A stretch of 64,000 nt of DNA from Latrodectus hesperus (lineage: Eukaryota; Arthropoda; Arachnida; Araneae; Theridiidae), in contig CM075853.1 in NCBI GenBank assembly GCA_037975125.1, positions 27,204,946 to 27,268,945 of the forward strand. Direction: 5' to 3'. The position numbers and the translations under genes are program-made. Positions 45,088-58,965 of this stretch are shown in pieces. The stretch's first letter is position 1; each line of letters opens with the position of its first letter. The notes below the pieces were generated by a model, which worked only from the letters and a program-made list of their open reading frames with translations, searched no databases and was not told the DNA's origin.

Positions 45088-48000
45088 CACTTTTCTCCTA
45101 AAATTTATTTTTTGTAATAAAATGAATACCACAGTTAGTCTAGAAATGTGATTTACTACTAAACGGAACCATTAATTTGTATATATATTGGGCATTTTTT
45201 AAGATATTGAGGAAATTTTCAAATCGTCCAAACGGCGAAAAGGAGATTTTGCGTGTCACCCAAACTCATCATACAAAAACTCAATTTTCTCCTAAAATAT
45301 ATTTTTTATAATGAAATGAATACCACAGTTAGTCTAGAAATATGATTTACTACAAAATAAAACCATTTATTTGTATATGTATCGGCCATTTTTTAAGATA
45401 TAAGGGAATTTTGGTGTCAATATTCGCGAAAATCAGAAGTCACACGTACCATATAGGCGCCCCATAAAAAAACTCACTTTTCTCCTAAAATTTATTTTTT
45501 GTAATAAAATGAATACCACAGTTAGTCTAGAAATGTGATTTACTACTAAACGGAACCATTAATTTGTATATATATTGGGCATTTTTTAAGATATTGAGGA
45601 AATTTTCAAATCGTCCAAACGGCGAAAAGGAGATTTTGCGTGTCACCCAAACTCATCATACAAAAACTCAATTTTCTCCTAAAATATATTTTTTATAATG
45701 AAATGAATACTACAGTTAGTCTAGAAATATGATTTACTACAAAATAAAACCATTTATTTGTATATGTATCGGCCATTTTTTAAGATATAAGGGAATTTTG
45801 GTGTCAATATTCGCGAAAATCAGAAGTCACACGTACCATATAGGCGCCCCATAAAAAAACTCACTTTTCTCCTAAAATTTATTTTTTGTAATAAAATGAA
45901 TACCACAGTTAGTCTAGAAATGTGATTTACTACTAAACGGAACCAATAATTTATATATTGTTTGGGCATTTTTTAAGATATTGAGGAAATTTTCAAATCG
46001 TCCAAATGGCGAAAAGGAGATTTTGCGTGTCACCCACACTCATCATACAAAAACTCAATTTTCTCCTAAAATATATTTTTTATAATGAAATGAATACCAC
46101 AGTTAGTCTAGAAATATGATTTACTACAAAATAAAACCATTTATTTGTATATGGATCGGCCATTTTTTAAGATATAAGGGAATTTTGATGTCAATATTCG
46201 CGAAAATCAGAAGTCACACGTACCATATAGGCGCCCCATAAAAAAACTCACTTTTCTCCTAAAATTTATTTTTTGTAATAAAATGAATACCACAGTTAGT
46301 CTAGAAATGTGATTTACTACTAAACGGAACCATTAATTTGTATATATATTGGGCATTTTTTAAGATATTGAGGAAATTTTCAAATCGTCCAAACGGCGAA
46401 AAGGAGATTTTGCGTGTCACCCAAACTCATCATACAAAAACTCAATTTTCTCCTAAAATATATTTTTTATAATGAAATGAATACCACAGTTAGTCTAGAA
46501 ATATGATTTACTACAAAATAAAACCATTTATTTGTATATGTATCGGCCATTTTTTAAGATATAAGGGAATTTTGGTGTCAATATTCGCGAAAATCAGAAG
46601 TCACACGTACCATATAGGCGCCCCATAAAAAAACTCACTTTTCTCCTAAAATTTATTTTTTGTAATAAAATGAATACCACAGTTAGTCTAGAAATGTGAT
46701 TTACTACTAAACGGAACCATTAATTTGTATATATATTGGGCATTTTTTAAGATATTGAGGAAATTTTCAAATCGTCCAAACGGCGAAAAGGAGATTTTGC
46801 GTGTCACCCAAACTCATCATACAAAAACTCAATTTTCTCCTAAAATATATTTTTTATAATGAAATGAATACCACAGTTAGTCTAGAAATATGATTTACTA
46901 CAAAATAAAACCATTTATTTGTATATGTATCGGCCATTTTTTAAGATATAAGGGAATTTTGGTGTCAATATTCGCGAAAATCAGAAGTCACACGTACCAT
47001 ATAGGCGCCCCATAAAAAAACTCACTTTTCTCCTAAAATTTATTTTTTGTAATAAAATGAATACCACAGTTAGTCTAGAAATGTGATTTACTACTAAACG
47101 GAACCATTAATTTGTATATATATTGGGCATTTTTTAAGATATTGAGGAAATTTTCAAATCGTCCAAACGGCGAAAAGGAGATTTTGCGTGTCACCCAAAC
47201 TCATCATACAAAAACTCAATTTTCTCCTAAAATATATTTTTTATAATGAAATGAATACCACAGTTAGTCTAGAAATATGATTTACTACAAAATAAAACCA
47301 TTTATTTGTATATGTATCGGCCATTTTTTAAGATATAAGGGAATTTTGGTGTCAATATTCGCGAAAATCAGAAGTCACACGTACCATATAGGCGCCCCAT
47401 AAAAAAACTCAATTTTCTCCTAAAATTTATTTTTTGTAATAAAATGAATACCACAGTTAGTCTAGAAATGTGATTTACTACTAAACGGAACCATTAATTT
47501 GTATATATATTGGGCATTTTTAAGATATTGAGGAAATTTTCAAATCGTCCAAACGGCGAAAAGGAGATTTTGCGTGTCACCCAAACTCATCATACAAAAA
47601 CTCAATTTTCTCCTAAAATATATTTTTTATAATGAAATGAATACCACAGTTAGTCTAGAAATATGATTTACTACAAAATAAAACCATTTATTTGTATATG
47701 TATCGGCCATTTTTTAAGATATAAGGGAATTTTGGTGTCAATATCTGCGAAAATCAGAAGTCACTCGTAACATATAGGCGCCCCATAACAAAAACTCACT
47801 TTTCTCCTAAAATTTATTTTTTGTAATGAAATGAATACCACAGTTAGTCTAGAAATGTGATTTACTACTAAACGGAACCATTAATTTGAATATATATTGG
47901 GCATTTTTTAAGATATTGAGGAAATTTTCAAATCGTCCAAACGGCGAAAAGGAGATTTTGCGTGTCACCCAAACTCATCATACAAAAACTCAATTTTCTC

Positions 48001-48570
48001 CTAAAATATATTTTTTATAATGAAATGAATACCACAGTTAGTCTAGAAATATGATTTACTACAAAATAAAACCATTTATTTGTATATGTATCGGCCATTT
48101 TTTAAGATATAAGGGAATTTTGGTGTCAATATTCGCGAAAATCAGAAGTCACACGTACCATATAGGCGCCCCATAAAAAAACTCACTTTTCTCCTAAAAT
48201 TTATTTTTTGTAATAAAATGAATACCACAGTTAGTCTAGAAATGTGATTTACTACTAAACGGAACCATTAATTTGTATATATATTGGGCATTTTTTAAGA
48301 TATTGAGGAAATTTTCAAATCGTCCAAACGGCGAAAAGGAGATTTTGCGTGTCACCCAAACTCATCATACAAAAACTCAATTTTCTCCTAAAATATATTT
48401 TTTATAATAAATTGAATACCACAGTTAGTCTAGAAATATGATTTACTACAAAATAAAAACATTTATTTGTATAAGTATTGGCCATTTTTTAAGATATAAG
48501 GGAATTTTGGTGTCAATATTCGCGAAAATCAGAAGTCACACGTACCATATAGACGCCCCATACAAAAACT
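45088..48570 (+). repeat. Homogenised 387-bp dimer domain
   Basis: Nine consecutive units have anchor starts at 45088, 45475, 45862, 46249, 46636, 47023, 47410, 47797 and 48184, each exactly 387 bp apart, and the next is at 48571. Almost all carry the acaaaataaaacc type of B half and differ by only a few bases, so this part has been homogenised more recently than the alternating domain. Confidence 0.93.
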
Positions 48571-49262
48571 CACTTTTCTTCTAAAATTTATTTTTGTAAT
48601 AAAATGAATGACACAGTTAGTCTAGATATGTGATTTACTACTAAATGGAACCATTAATTTGTATATATATCGGGCATTTTTTAAGATATTGAGGAAATTT
48701 TCAAATCGTCCAAACGGCGAAAAGGAGATTTTGCGTGTCACCCTAACTCATTGTACAAAAACTCAATTTTCTCCTAAAATATATTTTTTATAATGAAATG
48801 AATACCACAGTTAGTCTAGAAAATATGATTTACTACCAAATAAATACCATTTATTTCTATATGTATCGGCCATTTTTATATGATATATAGGTATATTTAT
48901 GGTGTCATATATATCGCGAAATATCAGATAGTCACTCGTAACATATAGTGCGCCCCATACAAAAACTCATTTTTCTCCTAAAATTTATTTGTTTATAATA
49001 AAATGAATACCACAGTTAGCCTAGAAATGTGATTTACTACTAAACGGAACCATTAATTTGTATATTTATTGGGCATGTTTTAAGATATTGAGGAAAATTT
49101 CAAATCTTCCAAACGGCGAAAAGGAGATTTTGCAGTGTCACACAAACTCATACTACAAAAACTCAATTTTCTCCTAAAATATAATCTTTTTATAATGAAA
49201 TGAATACCATAGTTAGTCTAGAAATATTGATTTTCTACAAACGAAAATCATTTATTTGTATT
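48571..49262 (+). repeat. Degenerate right edge of the satellite array
   Basis: The last two units show clustered substitutions and small insertions. For example the B half near 48870-48960 has several 1-5 base insertions, stretching the period to 397, and the last B half is truncated at about 49262. Decay at an array margin is expected where unequal exchange no longer homogenises copies, so this is a genuine boundary. Confidence 0.9.
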
Positions 49263-49290
49263 TGTATAAATTTATTTGTATTTGTATAAA
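49251..49290 (+). repeat. 20-bp tandem duplication at array boundary
   Basis: tttatttgtatttgtataaa occurs twice head to tail exactly where the satellite ends. The first half of the motif derives from the satellite B half (catttatttgtat), so the duplication straddles the junction. Confidence 0.9.
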
Positions 49291-52200
49291 TGTGTATAAA
49301 TTTTTTATTCTAAAAATTGCTTTCCTTGCAAATAAAACACAAAAAAATTTCGAACATAATATTCTTAAATTAAAGTGGTTTCGTACTAGAGGATGTAACA
49401 AAACAATATTAAAATTGACTTTCAATCGGTCTAAGTTCAAAATAAATAGCCTAATTATCAGATTTAATCGTAGAGAAATATTCACTATGCTAAAAAATTA
49501 TACGATGTACTTAATATTTGATGTATTTAAGAATGATACTATACGAAAAGGCTAAATTAAAAATATTAAAGAACTGCAGTAAGAAAAAAGTTTTTTTATG
49601 AGTCAACCTTATTTAATACTGTGGATATATTAATGATGCACACCCTGTATATTACGATGTGGAAAGCTAAATAAGCATTTAAATTTTATGTATTCACACA
49701 CACACATGAGCACATTTTCTGGAATTGATTACAGAAATACCTGAATTTAGCTTTCCAGAGTCCAGAATGTTAGTGAAACATCCTGATTGAAAGACTGCTA
49801 AATTTAAAAAAAACTTTTTTTATAAGTGAACTATTCAGTTACAAATGTTTTTCAATACACTTTGTTTTATTTGACTAACATGTAAAATTTAAAGTTGTAT
49901 AAAATTTGATTAATGCGGAAATTAAACCGTAATCAAATATTTCTTTCATTTGGTTTTCATCAATTTTTGAATGAAAATTTATTATTTTAGATCATATATT
50001 GTTTTGATTCAAATAATTAAAAATTCTTCATTTTATAAGTATATCAAGTATTAACTTTTAACGATAAATATATAATTATATATTCAACATTAAATAAGGA
50101 AATTTTTCATGGTTCTTCTAGAAAATATTTGCTTTATTATATGGTTTCGTTATGTATTTATATCAAACATTAATTACAGAACTTTTATTTCCCCATTTGT
50201 TATATAAGTAGAAAGAAGCTTCCACCTTATTTTGAATTAGAAAAAAAAATGTGTATATTGGAGGAATTTTAAGATACATTAATAATTAAAAAGCTCTGGT
50301 TAAAATTGATTCAAAATAAGAGATAGGGACTACTGTTGCGCTACTATGAATCAGAATTTGCTTAACACGCTCAACTTATCACCCCTTTAATTTATTTAAT
50401 TACGCACATTGTTGCACGGAATACTTACAAAGGAGAGCATCAGGAGACTTTTATTTTAGAGCATTTTATTTCAAAATAAATGTTTAATCTCTTGACTTTT
50501 AAATAATAAACTATATACACTAGAAAAATAATTAAAACCTAAAATGAAAAACTCATTTAGTGCGTAGTGATTATTGCAAAATCTTATAATATATGGATTT
50601 TTGTAATAAACTAGTGTCTTAATTAAATTATATTTAAAAAATAAAATTCTCCAGAAAAATGTTGGTCATAAATTAAACAATAGTTTGTATTAGATAAGAC
50701 TTTTGCTTTCCAATATTTACATACAAAACTCTTTACACGCAAACTTTTCTGAATTTCGTTCTTCTCGCGATAATGCAAGTGAATTTGATATTTGAAAAAG
50801 GATGGAATAATTCTTCCCACCTGTATTTGAATCATTTTTTTTCTCTTATTGTGCGAAAGCAAATGATTAGAGCGTGAAAATTTTGAAATAATTCGAAATA
50901 AATGAGTAAATAATTAATGCAAATCTTCTCTCTACAGATTCATTTTGTATTCAAAATTTGATTTTCTTTTGTTCACTTGGGTAAATTAGTGTTGTAGAAA
51001 ATGCCAAATGATATGGTACTAAGTACTTTCTGTTGGATTGAAAAGAAAATAGTAGGAATTGTAATGCGAGAGAAATGATTTGAATACCATTACCTTTTGG
51101 AAACTTATTTGCATTTCAAAGGTATGTTTAATTTTAGATGAATTTTTGATTCATGATATAAATGTACATAGTAAGGTTGACTATTTTGTTTCAGCTCTAA
51201 AGTGCATAATGATCTTTCATCGGCAATTCTTACTGAAATCTGCATAATGAATGTTGCAGAGTAATTTTAAAAATCATAAATGAAATATTAATATGGATGA
51301 TAACTCAATTTTTTTAAAAATATTCCTCGATATAAAGTTATTTTTAAGCATTTATTTTATTTTGCTGAATAATGAATACTTTTGGAAGGTGCTTGAAACT
51401 TTATGAAATCTTTTATTTCCATACGTAATAAAAATTTAACAGATTTTTTCATTGTTTTATGGACACTTTTTTATGTTTGAATTTAAAATTAAAGAATATT
51501 TAATTCTGAATTATTTTTGAAAAATTTTAATTTTTAAGCAAATTTTCAAAAAGGTATAAAATATTTAACAAAAATAGCGATGTAATTTGCAAAATTAATT
51601 TGTTGCAATTTTTTTGTTAAGAACTATTCAACACAACAACTATTTATGCTCCTTCAATTTTAATTTCCCATCCTTACTATTTTACGTATGCGCTGATTTT
51701 ATATTTTGAAATCTTTTCAGGGAAGTTTTTTTTTACGATAAACAAATTACTGAGAACAATACTAATAATAATGACTTTAGATGCGCATTTTTACAAAAGT
51801 GGATTAATAGTTCTTACGTTTTCGCTCACTAAAATAAATTTTCATCTCAATTACTAATGAAGAATAAGCGAAATAACCATCTCATTATATAAAAGGTTCA
51901 ATATTTTTTGATTTCTGAATTATTTATTGTTTTTCGTCTCATGTGGAAAATTCAATTTCAAAAATATTGAGGGCATAATAAATGACATTCATTACAATGC
52001 TTTAATAATTTCATCTTTAAAAAATCTATGTCACCATTTTTGAAATAATTGTAAGTTGAAACGAGAAATATTATTTTTCTGAATATATTAAAATAAAATT
52101 AAAAGCCTTGTTTTTTATTCATTAGTGTTTATAGAGTTAAAAAATAATAAAATTTAGTATAAAATGTCTTTTTTATATTTAACTAATTATTTTTTAATAA

Positions 52201-52808
52201 ATTACATGATAATAAAGTAATTTAATTTTTATATTTTATAAGCACTTACTGTGTCATTTTTGTTCTATCTTTGTCATTTATGTCTTGATTTAAAAATTCT
52301 GCACATATTTGAATTTTCTTATGTTATGGAGACAAATATTTTAATCTAAAAGGTAATTTTCTTATGTGTACGTACGGTTTTACATAAATGTGACATTGTA
52401 TATGCTCACATATAATTGTTATAAATATTTATTAATATTACCTAAATTTCATTTAATTATGTAAAAAGTATTTATTATGTAGTTAAAAATATTTTAAATA
52501 TTTTATCAATGCGTAGCTTTCAAATTATGTTTGTGTTATACAAACTAATAAGATTTTTTCACTTAAAAATATTTATGTAATTACACAAACACGGTATTTA
52601 GAGGCCTTCATCATAATGATTTTTTAGCACTTGTAAAAACATTTTTTTGCTAAGGATAAAGTTATCAGTATTTTTGGATGATGTAAAAAACACAAGGTCT
52701 TAAATGGAAACTCAACATAAAGTTCTTTATACATAAAATGCTGGTTCACATTTTAAAATAATTAATTTATATATATTACAGATAAGCCTGCATAATCTGG
52801 TCTCGTCT

Positions 52809-52932
52809 AAAATTTTATACATTTTACACTGTAATTATAAAAATGTCCTAAGACCCTTTACATCACATGATTTTAAATTAAGAAGATTAAGGTGAAGCAC
52901 GAAATTCTAATTTCTAAAATGTATAAAATTTT
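52809..52932. repeat. 17-bp perfect inverted repeat, 90-base spacer
   Basis: aaaattttatacatttt (52809-52825) and aaaatgtataaaatttt (52916-52932) are exact reverse complements. This could mark the ends of a ~125-bp miniature element, but no target-site duplication is evident. Confidence 0.8.
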
Positions 52933-53027
52933 GCATAATTAAGGGAAGTTAATGTATATTAAAAATAGTAAAACGCATAAAAAATTCTAAAAATTCAATT
53001 TGCTAGAATGTTGATTTTTATAATTTT

Positions 53028-53049
53028 CATATAGAAATATTTCTATATG
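53028..53049. repeat. Perfect 22-bp palindrome
   Basis: catatagaaat is followed immediately by its reverse complement atttctatatg with no spacer. Confidence 0.95.
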
Positions 53050-53242
53050 GACATTTTCTTGAATTCTAGTATTTTTTGATTTTAAACATTAAGGTATTCT
53101 AATAAAACATTATTGATAAAATATGCTGGTCATACAATCATTGAAGAGAACGATAATTTAAAAACCAACAGATAACCTCCACTGAATTCATAACTTAGGA
53201 AACATTGTAATGTATTAATAACGATTCGAAACTCAAATATTA

Positions 53243-53245
<3 letters not shown>

Positions 53246-53314
<69 letters not shown>

Positions 53315-53330
53315 TATATATATATATATT
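53246..53330. repeat. (TA)n microsatellite
   Basis: About 67 bp of TA, one C interruption near 53313, then a further short TA run. Confidence 0.97.
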
Positions 53331-56198
53331 AGAAATTGCAGATAATCTAGCAACTGATAAATTTTTCCCTATTATCTAATTGCATAATGAACTGAGAAAA
53401 TAATTAATAGACATTTCAAAGATCACAGGCTAATTTCCCAGAGATTTTAAATTTATCTTATACAAAGTAAAAAGACAAATTTTTCTCTTTCTGTAACATA
53501 TTGCTTTCTGGATGTGTATTTAAATAAAATAGATAAGAACGGTATATATGTTAATAATAAATTCCTTGCCTTTCAGCTAATAAAAAAAATGTACATTCAT
53601 GCTTCAAAGAAACTTTTTTTCTGCTGCTGATTTTCTTAAGAAGTAATCAAAAATTTTAGATGAACTTTTTCATGTTTCATTGAACTACTGAAAAATAAAG
53701 TATTTCCTTTCTATAAAGATATTCTTCTAAAATAAAAACTACGTGTGAAAGGTTCTTATATTAAATATTTCTTAGATTCTGATTAGCAAGATGTTTAATG
53801 CAATTTTTTCTAACATTTACTATATTTTAGACTTGATAATCTTCTTTTCTGAAAAAAATATATTCTATTTAATTATGTAGTTTTCTTAGTTATAAAATAG
53901 AAAGTAATTTAGAAATTTTTAATCACTAAAACAGTATTGCATCAAATTTTGTAACTCTTCTTTTAATGCATTAGTTAATTTCTAGAAAATAATATTTTAA
54001 TGAGAATAGTTTTAAATATTTGATTGCAAATTACTTCTTTTTCAAATTATAAAGTTATACATTTAAAAATGTGCAAATATATTAAACTAAATATATTAAT
54101 GATAAAATTGCACTCAATTAATAATTAAAGTTACTAAGATAGAATATCAAGGATACTTAGCTTTTATTTTAATTGAGATTCTACAAAATAAAAGTCTTTA
54201 TTAATCATATAGGTATTCAATATAACGTTTTCAATGATAAAATATTAAACTTCTATACTTATATCTTAAATAATTTCCAAAAATTTAGATATGTATTTTA
54301 TATTCTATTTACGCAATTATTTGAAGACAAAATCAGATTTAATAGTTGAATTTTAAAAAAAAAATCTCACTAAAAAAAATCCAATCTTAAATTTAAACAA
54401 TGAAGTACTGTTTTACACTTTGGCAAATTCAGCAATGCTTTTCATCACTATTCATACACAAATAATATTTGTGGTTTAAAGTTAAAAATAATTTAGTTTT
54501 AATGTATAGTCAAGCTAAAGTTATATTTTAGCTTGAATTTTAGCTTAATGAAGAAGCATGCGATTTCTTACGAATGACAAGTTTTATCAATGAAAAGTTA
54601 TTTTATATGTTAAAATGTTGCTTATTATAAACTATATATTATACAATTTTTAAATTAGAAAGTTCTATATTTGTCAGGGATGTTTTCCTCCTTAAAACTT
54701 TCTTATTAAATATAACATGGTTTGAATTATAAGCGTATATTGTATAATGCTCTATTAATTATGCAGTCGATGATTATATGCTAACGGTTAAAGTTAAGTT
54801 TTTATACCATCCTGGCTACTTAAGCGAGGACTTACAAAATAACATTGGACGTTGGACTTTATTGAAATTTGGGCACAGAAAAATCTGGAAGAGTTAATGG
54901 CAACAAGCCGCAAAATCTCATTGTAGCATTTGAATAAGCTCTTTTAATAGAAGATTCAATTTAAAGGAATTGATTCTGTCACAAATAATCCTCTTTTTAT
55001 ATAATAGTGTTTCCTTATATTTTATCATTTACTTTTTAAAAATTTAATTTTAACTAAAATAAATCTTATTTTAATTTTGAAAAATAGAAGATAAAGAAGT
55101 AATAAGGAATTTCATGCCTTTTATCTTCAATATTTTATAAATTTAATTAAATAAGGTTCATAAGGAATTCACTTCCTACATATTCCATTTTCTAATGTAA
55201 AAAAGTGAATGAAATAGGAATTTCGTTATAAAAAGTTTGTTTTACAATACCAGAAAGTATATAAAGTGAAGTGCATTATAAGGATAATTTATAAATTATG
55301 TTAAAGAGTTTTCAAAATGTATGTATTGTCTACAGTATTTGATTTAAAAAATTAAAATTGCATTTCGTTTTTACCTTTGAAAAAAATTAATCTGATACTT
55401 CATTGAGTATTAGGATTTCCAGTAAGTGTTTGAAATTTTACAGCTATTTTCATTTGAGAAATTTTATTTTTATTGAACATGACCTTGTAAGAAACATTTA
55501 CCCTTTATTCTCTGTAAAAAGTGAATTATTTCAGTGAGTAAAGGTCTGAGTAAGAAATTCTTATATATTGGATTTATTTTATGAAAAGAGGGTAAATAAT
55601 GTATTAGATAACGAATTTTTAAGGAATTTATCTAATTAGACAAAATTTCAATTTCTGTGAAATGGTGAAGGAAATAACATCTATGTTTTAATAACAAAAT
55701 ATCTTTGTAAAGGGTAAGTTAAATATTTTCTGATTTTTTATTATTCACAGTTATTTCCCCCTTTTAGCAGCTTAGATATTGTTTACAGTATTTCCATTGA
55801 TTCTGCATGTTACTGGAAAGGATTTAATATTTATAAATCATTCGCTAGTAATCTAGGAATCACTAGTAGCTATCAAACAATTGAAATTACCGGATTTACA
55901 TATTCTTTTATTTGAAAACATTTTGTAAATTGTCGAGTTGTAAAAGTGACCAGACTGCAATATATTTAAAATGTAAGAAAATGAATGAGAATAAGAATAT
56001 TGCTTCATTTGTGGATATTTATAGTTGGAAATTTAATAAATTTCTTTTGTTGATCCTTCGAACAAATTTTAAATTTAATTCCTAACATATTGATTTTATT
56101 TCTTCTCATAATGATAAGCATGATATGAAAATATGACATAGTGATAAATTAATCAGATTCTTTGTAGGATCATTATATCAGCCAATGTATCTGGATAT
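53331..56198. other. AT-rich noncoding DNA, no gene seen
   Basis: Nothing identified. A less AT-rich patch at about 54800-54930 has no readable frame that I recognise. Confidence 0.65.
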
Positions 56199-56478
56199 TG
56201 TAGCGTACCGAAGTACAAAGGCAAGTGATAAAAATTTCAATTTAATTTAATTTATTAATAAAAAATACTGTTTACATAATTTTTAATATAACTTTTTACT
56301 TGACAAACATAACAATCTTATTGGTGAACGCCGCCACCAGTACATCTCCAGTGTGTTGTCTCTCTGAGAAAACTAGCCAAACAAAAAAGCAAACAATAAT
56401 AATATAATCGGAAAGGAGGACGGCAGATAATTTGGTTCGCATGTGCTATACTGATCCTCTCCTCGTCAGCTTGTTACA
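56199..56478 (-). mobile_element. Probable short solo LTR, minus strand
   Basis: On the minus strand the segment begins tgtaacaagctgacgagg and ends gtacttcggtacgctaca, giving TGTAAC...CTACA ends typical of Ty3/Gypsy-type long terminal repeats. The 5' part is GC-richer (gaggagaggatcag, ctgccgtcctcctttcc, ggtggcggcg). An attaataaatt with a polyadenylation-type aataaa lies near the 3' end, followed by a short GC-richer tail, the usual U3-R-U5 layout in 280 bp. No internal coding sequence adjoins either side, so it would be a solo LTR. I see no matching target-site duplication (atatc against cattt), which lowers confidence. The Gypsy assignment is from pattern, not a search. Confidence 0.5.
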
Positions 56479-57848
<1,370 letters not shown>

Positions 57849-58598
57849 TTCAAATATCTAAATTTTATTTAAGACAGAAACAAAAATGTTTTAGTGAAAA
57901 GGAAAACTAATATTTTCCATTTAAAATGCTATTGAGAAATTATTACTGAGAATTGTGTATACTAGACTAATAATTATCGGAATTCTTAATAAACACATTT
58001 TGAAGTAACATATTTTTTTGTCGAAGTTTTATGTACGTCTTTAGTAAACAAATGAAGTCATAAATTTTTATTTTATCTTATTTTGTAAAGTAAAGTAATA
58101 ATTTGTATTGTAGATTGATATTTTAATTAATAACTAAAATATGTATAAAATAGAATTTTTTCCTTCAAAACATAAGTACATTTAGTTAAAGTATTTTTTA
58201 GTAATTACAGTATTTCTCATGAATATAAATTTTGATACTTTTTGCAAGAATATTACAAGGATAACAAGAATTTTAACAATTTATTCAAGCATAAGTGAAA
58301 TAATTTTTACGGAATGGATTATATACTAAAAAATCTTCTTAGGATACTTTTGTTTATCTTATTAGAAGAATATAAAATGCAAATACAAATTAGATTGGAT
58401 TTGTAAAAAAAAATACTTTTCGAAAATAAAATTTAAAGAATTTAAAATTTTTAAAATAAATGCCTCAAATTTCTTAAATATTTTCTTGGCAGTGTAAAGT
58501 TAGCATTTGTAATGGAAAACTCTTTAGATTATTGTCTTCTAATAAGCAAGTTAATACTTCAAATAAATATTCATTTTATTATTTCAGGATCATAATAA
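57849..58598. other. AT-rich noncoding DNA, no gene seen
   Basis: Nothing recognisable before the SINE head at 58599. Confidence 0.65.
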
Positions 58599-58965
58599 GG
58601 GACATGGTGGCCTAATAGTAAGGGCATCGGCCTTCCGTCTGGAAAAGCTGGACTCAATTCCCAATGTCACCAAAGACCCAGTACATGCAATATACATTCT
58701 CGTTAAATGTGTGGAATTGGATCATTAAACTGTTGTCATGGGTGTATTGTGGTCTGTAGAAAATTCTCGTTCCCCTCCAAATAAAAGTTAAAATTGAAGG
58801 AATGGTTCTTCTGGTGGTGCCATCTATCGGAGAAGTCTTACAGTAAAATGTACTTTCACCTTCGTGGTGTTCTAGTTAAACGAAAGACGCGCCCTTCTGA
58901 CTTAATTTTTCATAGCCGATGGCTAGCGAGCTCGGCTTGTCCAAGTGTCATAAATAACAGGTCTA
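58599..58965 (+). mobile_element. tRNA-derived SINE (head plus tail)
   Basis: The first ~75 bp resemble a tRNA gene. An A box tggcctaatag (58608-58618) fits the RNA polymerase III consensus at every position, and a B-box-like gactcaattcc lies about 40 bp on with 9 of 11 matches. The head is not a functional tRNA: the arms do not pair well. It is followed by a tRNA-unrelated body of GC-richer sequence that fades at about 58965, as in SINEs, short non-autonomous retroposons copied by a partner LINE. The 106-codon frame beginning at 58794 runs from the body into AT-rich flank and is not a gene. The 3' limit is estimated from composition. Confidence 0.6.

Larger units (their letters stand above)
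34218..49262 (+). repeat. Dimeric satellite array, ~387-bp unit, ~39 copies
   Basis: About 15 kb of head-to-tail satellite, all in one orientation. The anchor cacttttctcct starts at 34231, 34618, 35005, 35393 and 35781, giving a period of 387-388. Each unit has two related halves. Half A (~194 bp) contains cggaaccattaatttg, aaacggcgaaaagg and gcgtgtcacccaaactc. Half B (~193 bp) starts with caattttctcct and contains tattcgcgaaaatcag and the ggcgcccc junction. Both halves share accacagttagtctagaaat, so most carry a TCTAGA site every ~194 bp, while TCGCGA and GGCGCC occur about once per dimer. The first ~110 bp of A and B align well and the rest has diverged. The DNA is less AT-rich than its flanks and keeps CpG words. 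No gene is supported inside it. A centromeric or heterochromatic role is inference. Confidence 0.98.
49291..53245. other. AT-rich noncoding DNA with palindromes
   Basis: No gene supported. A 99-codon frame at 49256-49555 starts in the satellite edge and has AT-biased composition with no motif. The word gcacaccctgtata at about 49638 resembles a mariner/Tc1 terminus on the minus strand but has no partner. Imperfect direct repeats of a tttttttat-agt-aac type lie near 49588 and 49810. Inverted repeats are listed separately. Confidence 0.6.

Noticed and set aside
34218..49262. CRISPR-like array
   Set aside because: There are no short repeats separated by unique spacers. The whole 387-bp unit is repeated head to tail, and the context is eukaryotic.
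34218..49262. CENP-B box in the satellite
   Set aside because: I looked for a pattern like TTCG....A..CGGG and did not find a convincing match. The ttcgcgaa palindrome is different.
49256..49555. 99-codon plus-strand frame at the satellite boundary
   Set aside because: It begins inside the degenerate satellite and a 20-bp duplication, and its composition is typical of random AT-rich sequence.
49638..49652. gcacaccctgtata as a mariner/Tc1 terminal repeat
   Set aside because: The word resembles a known type of terminus, but I found no partner repeat or transposase block nearby.
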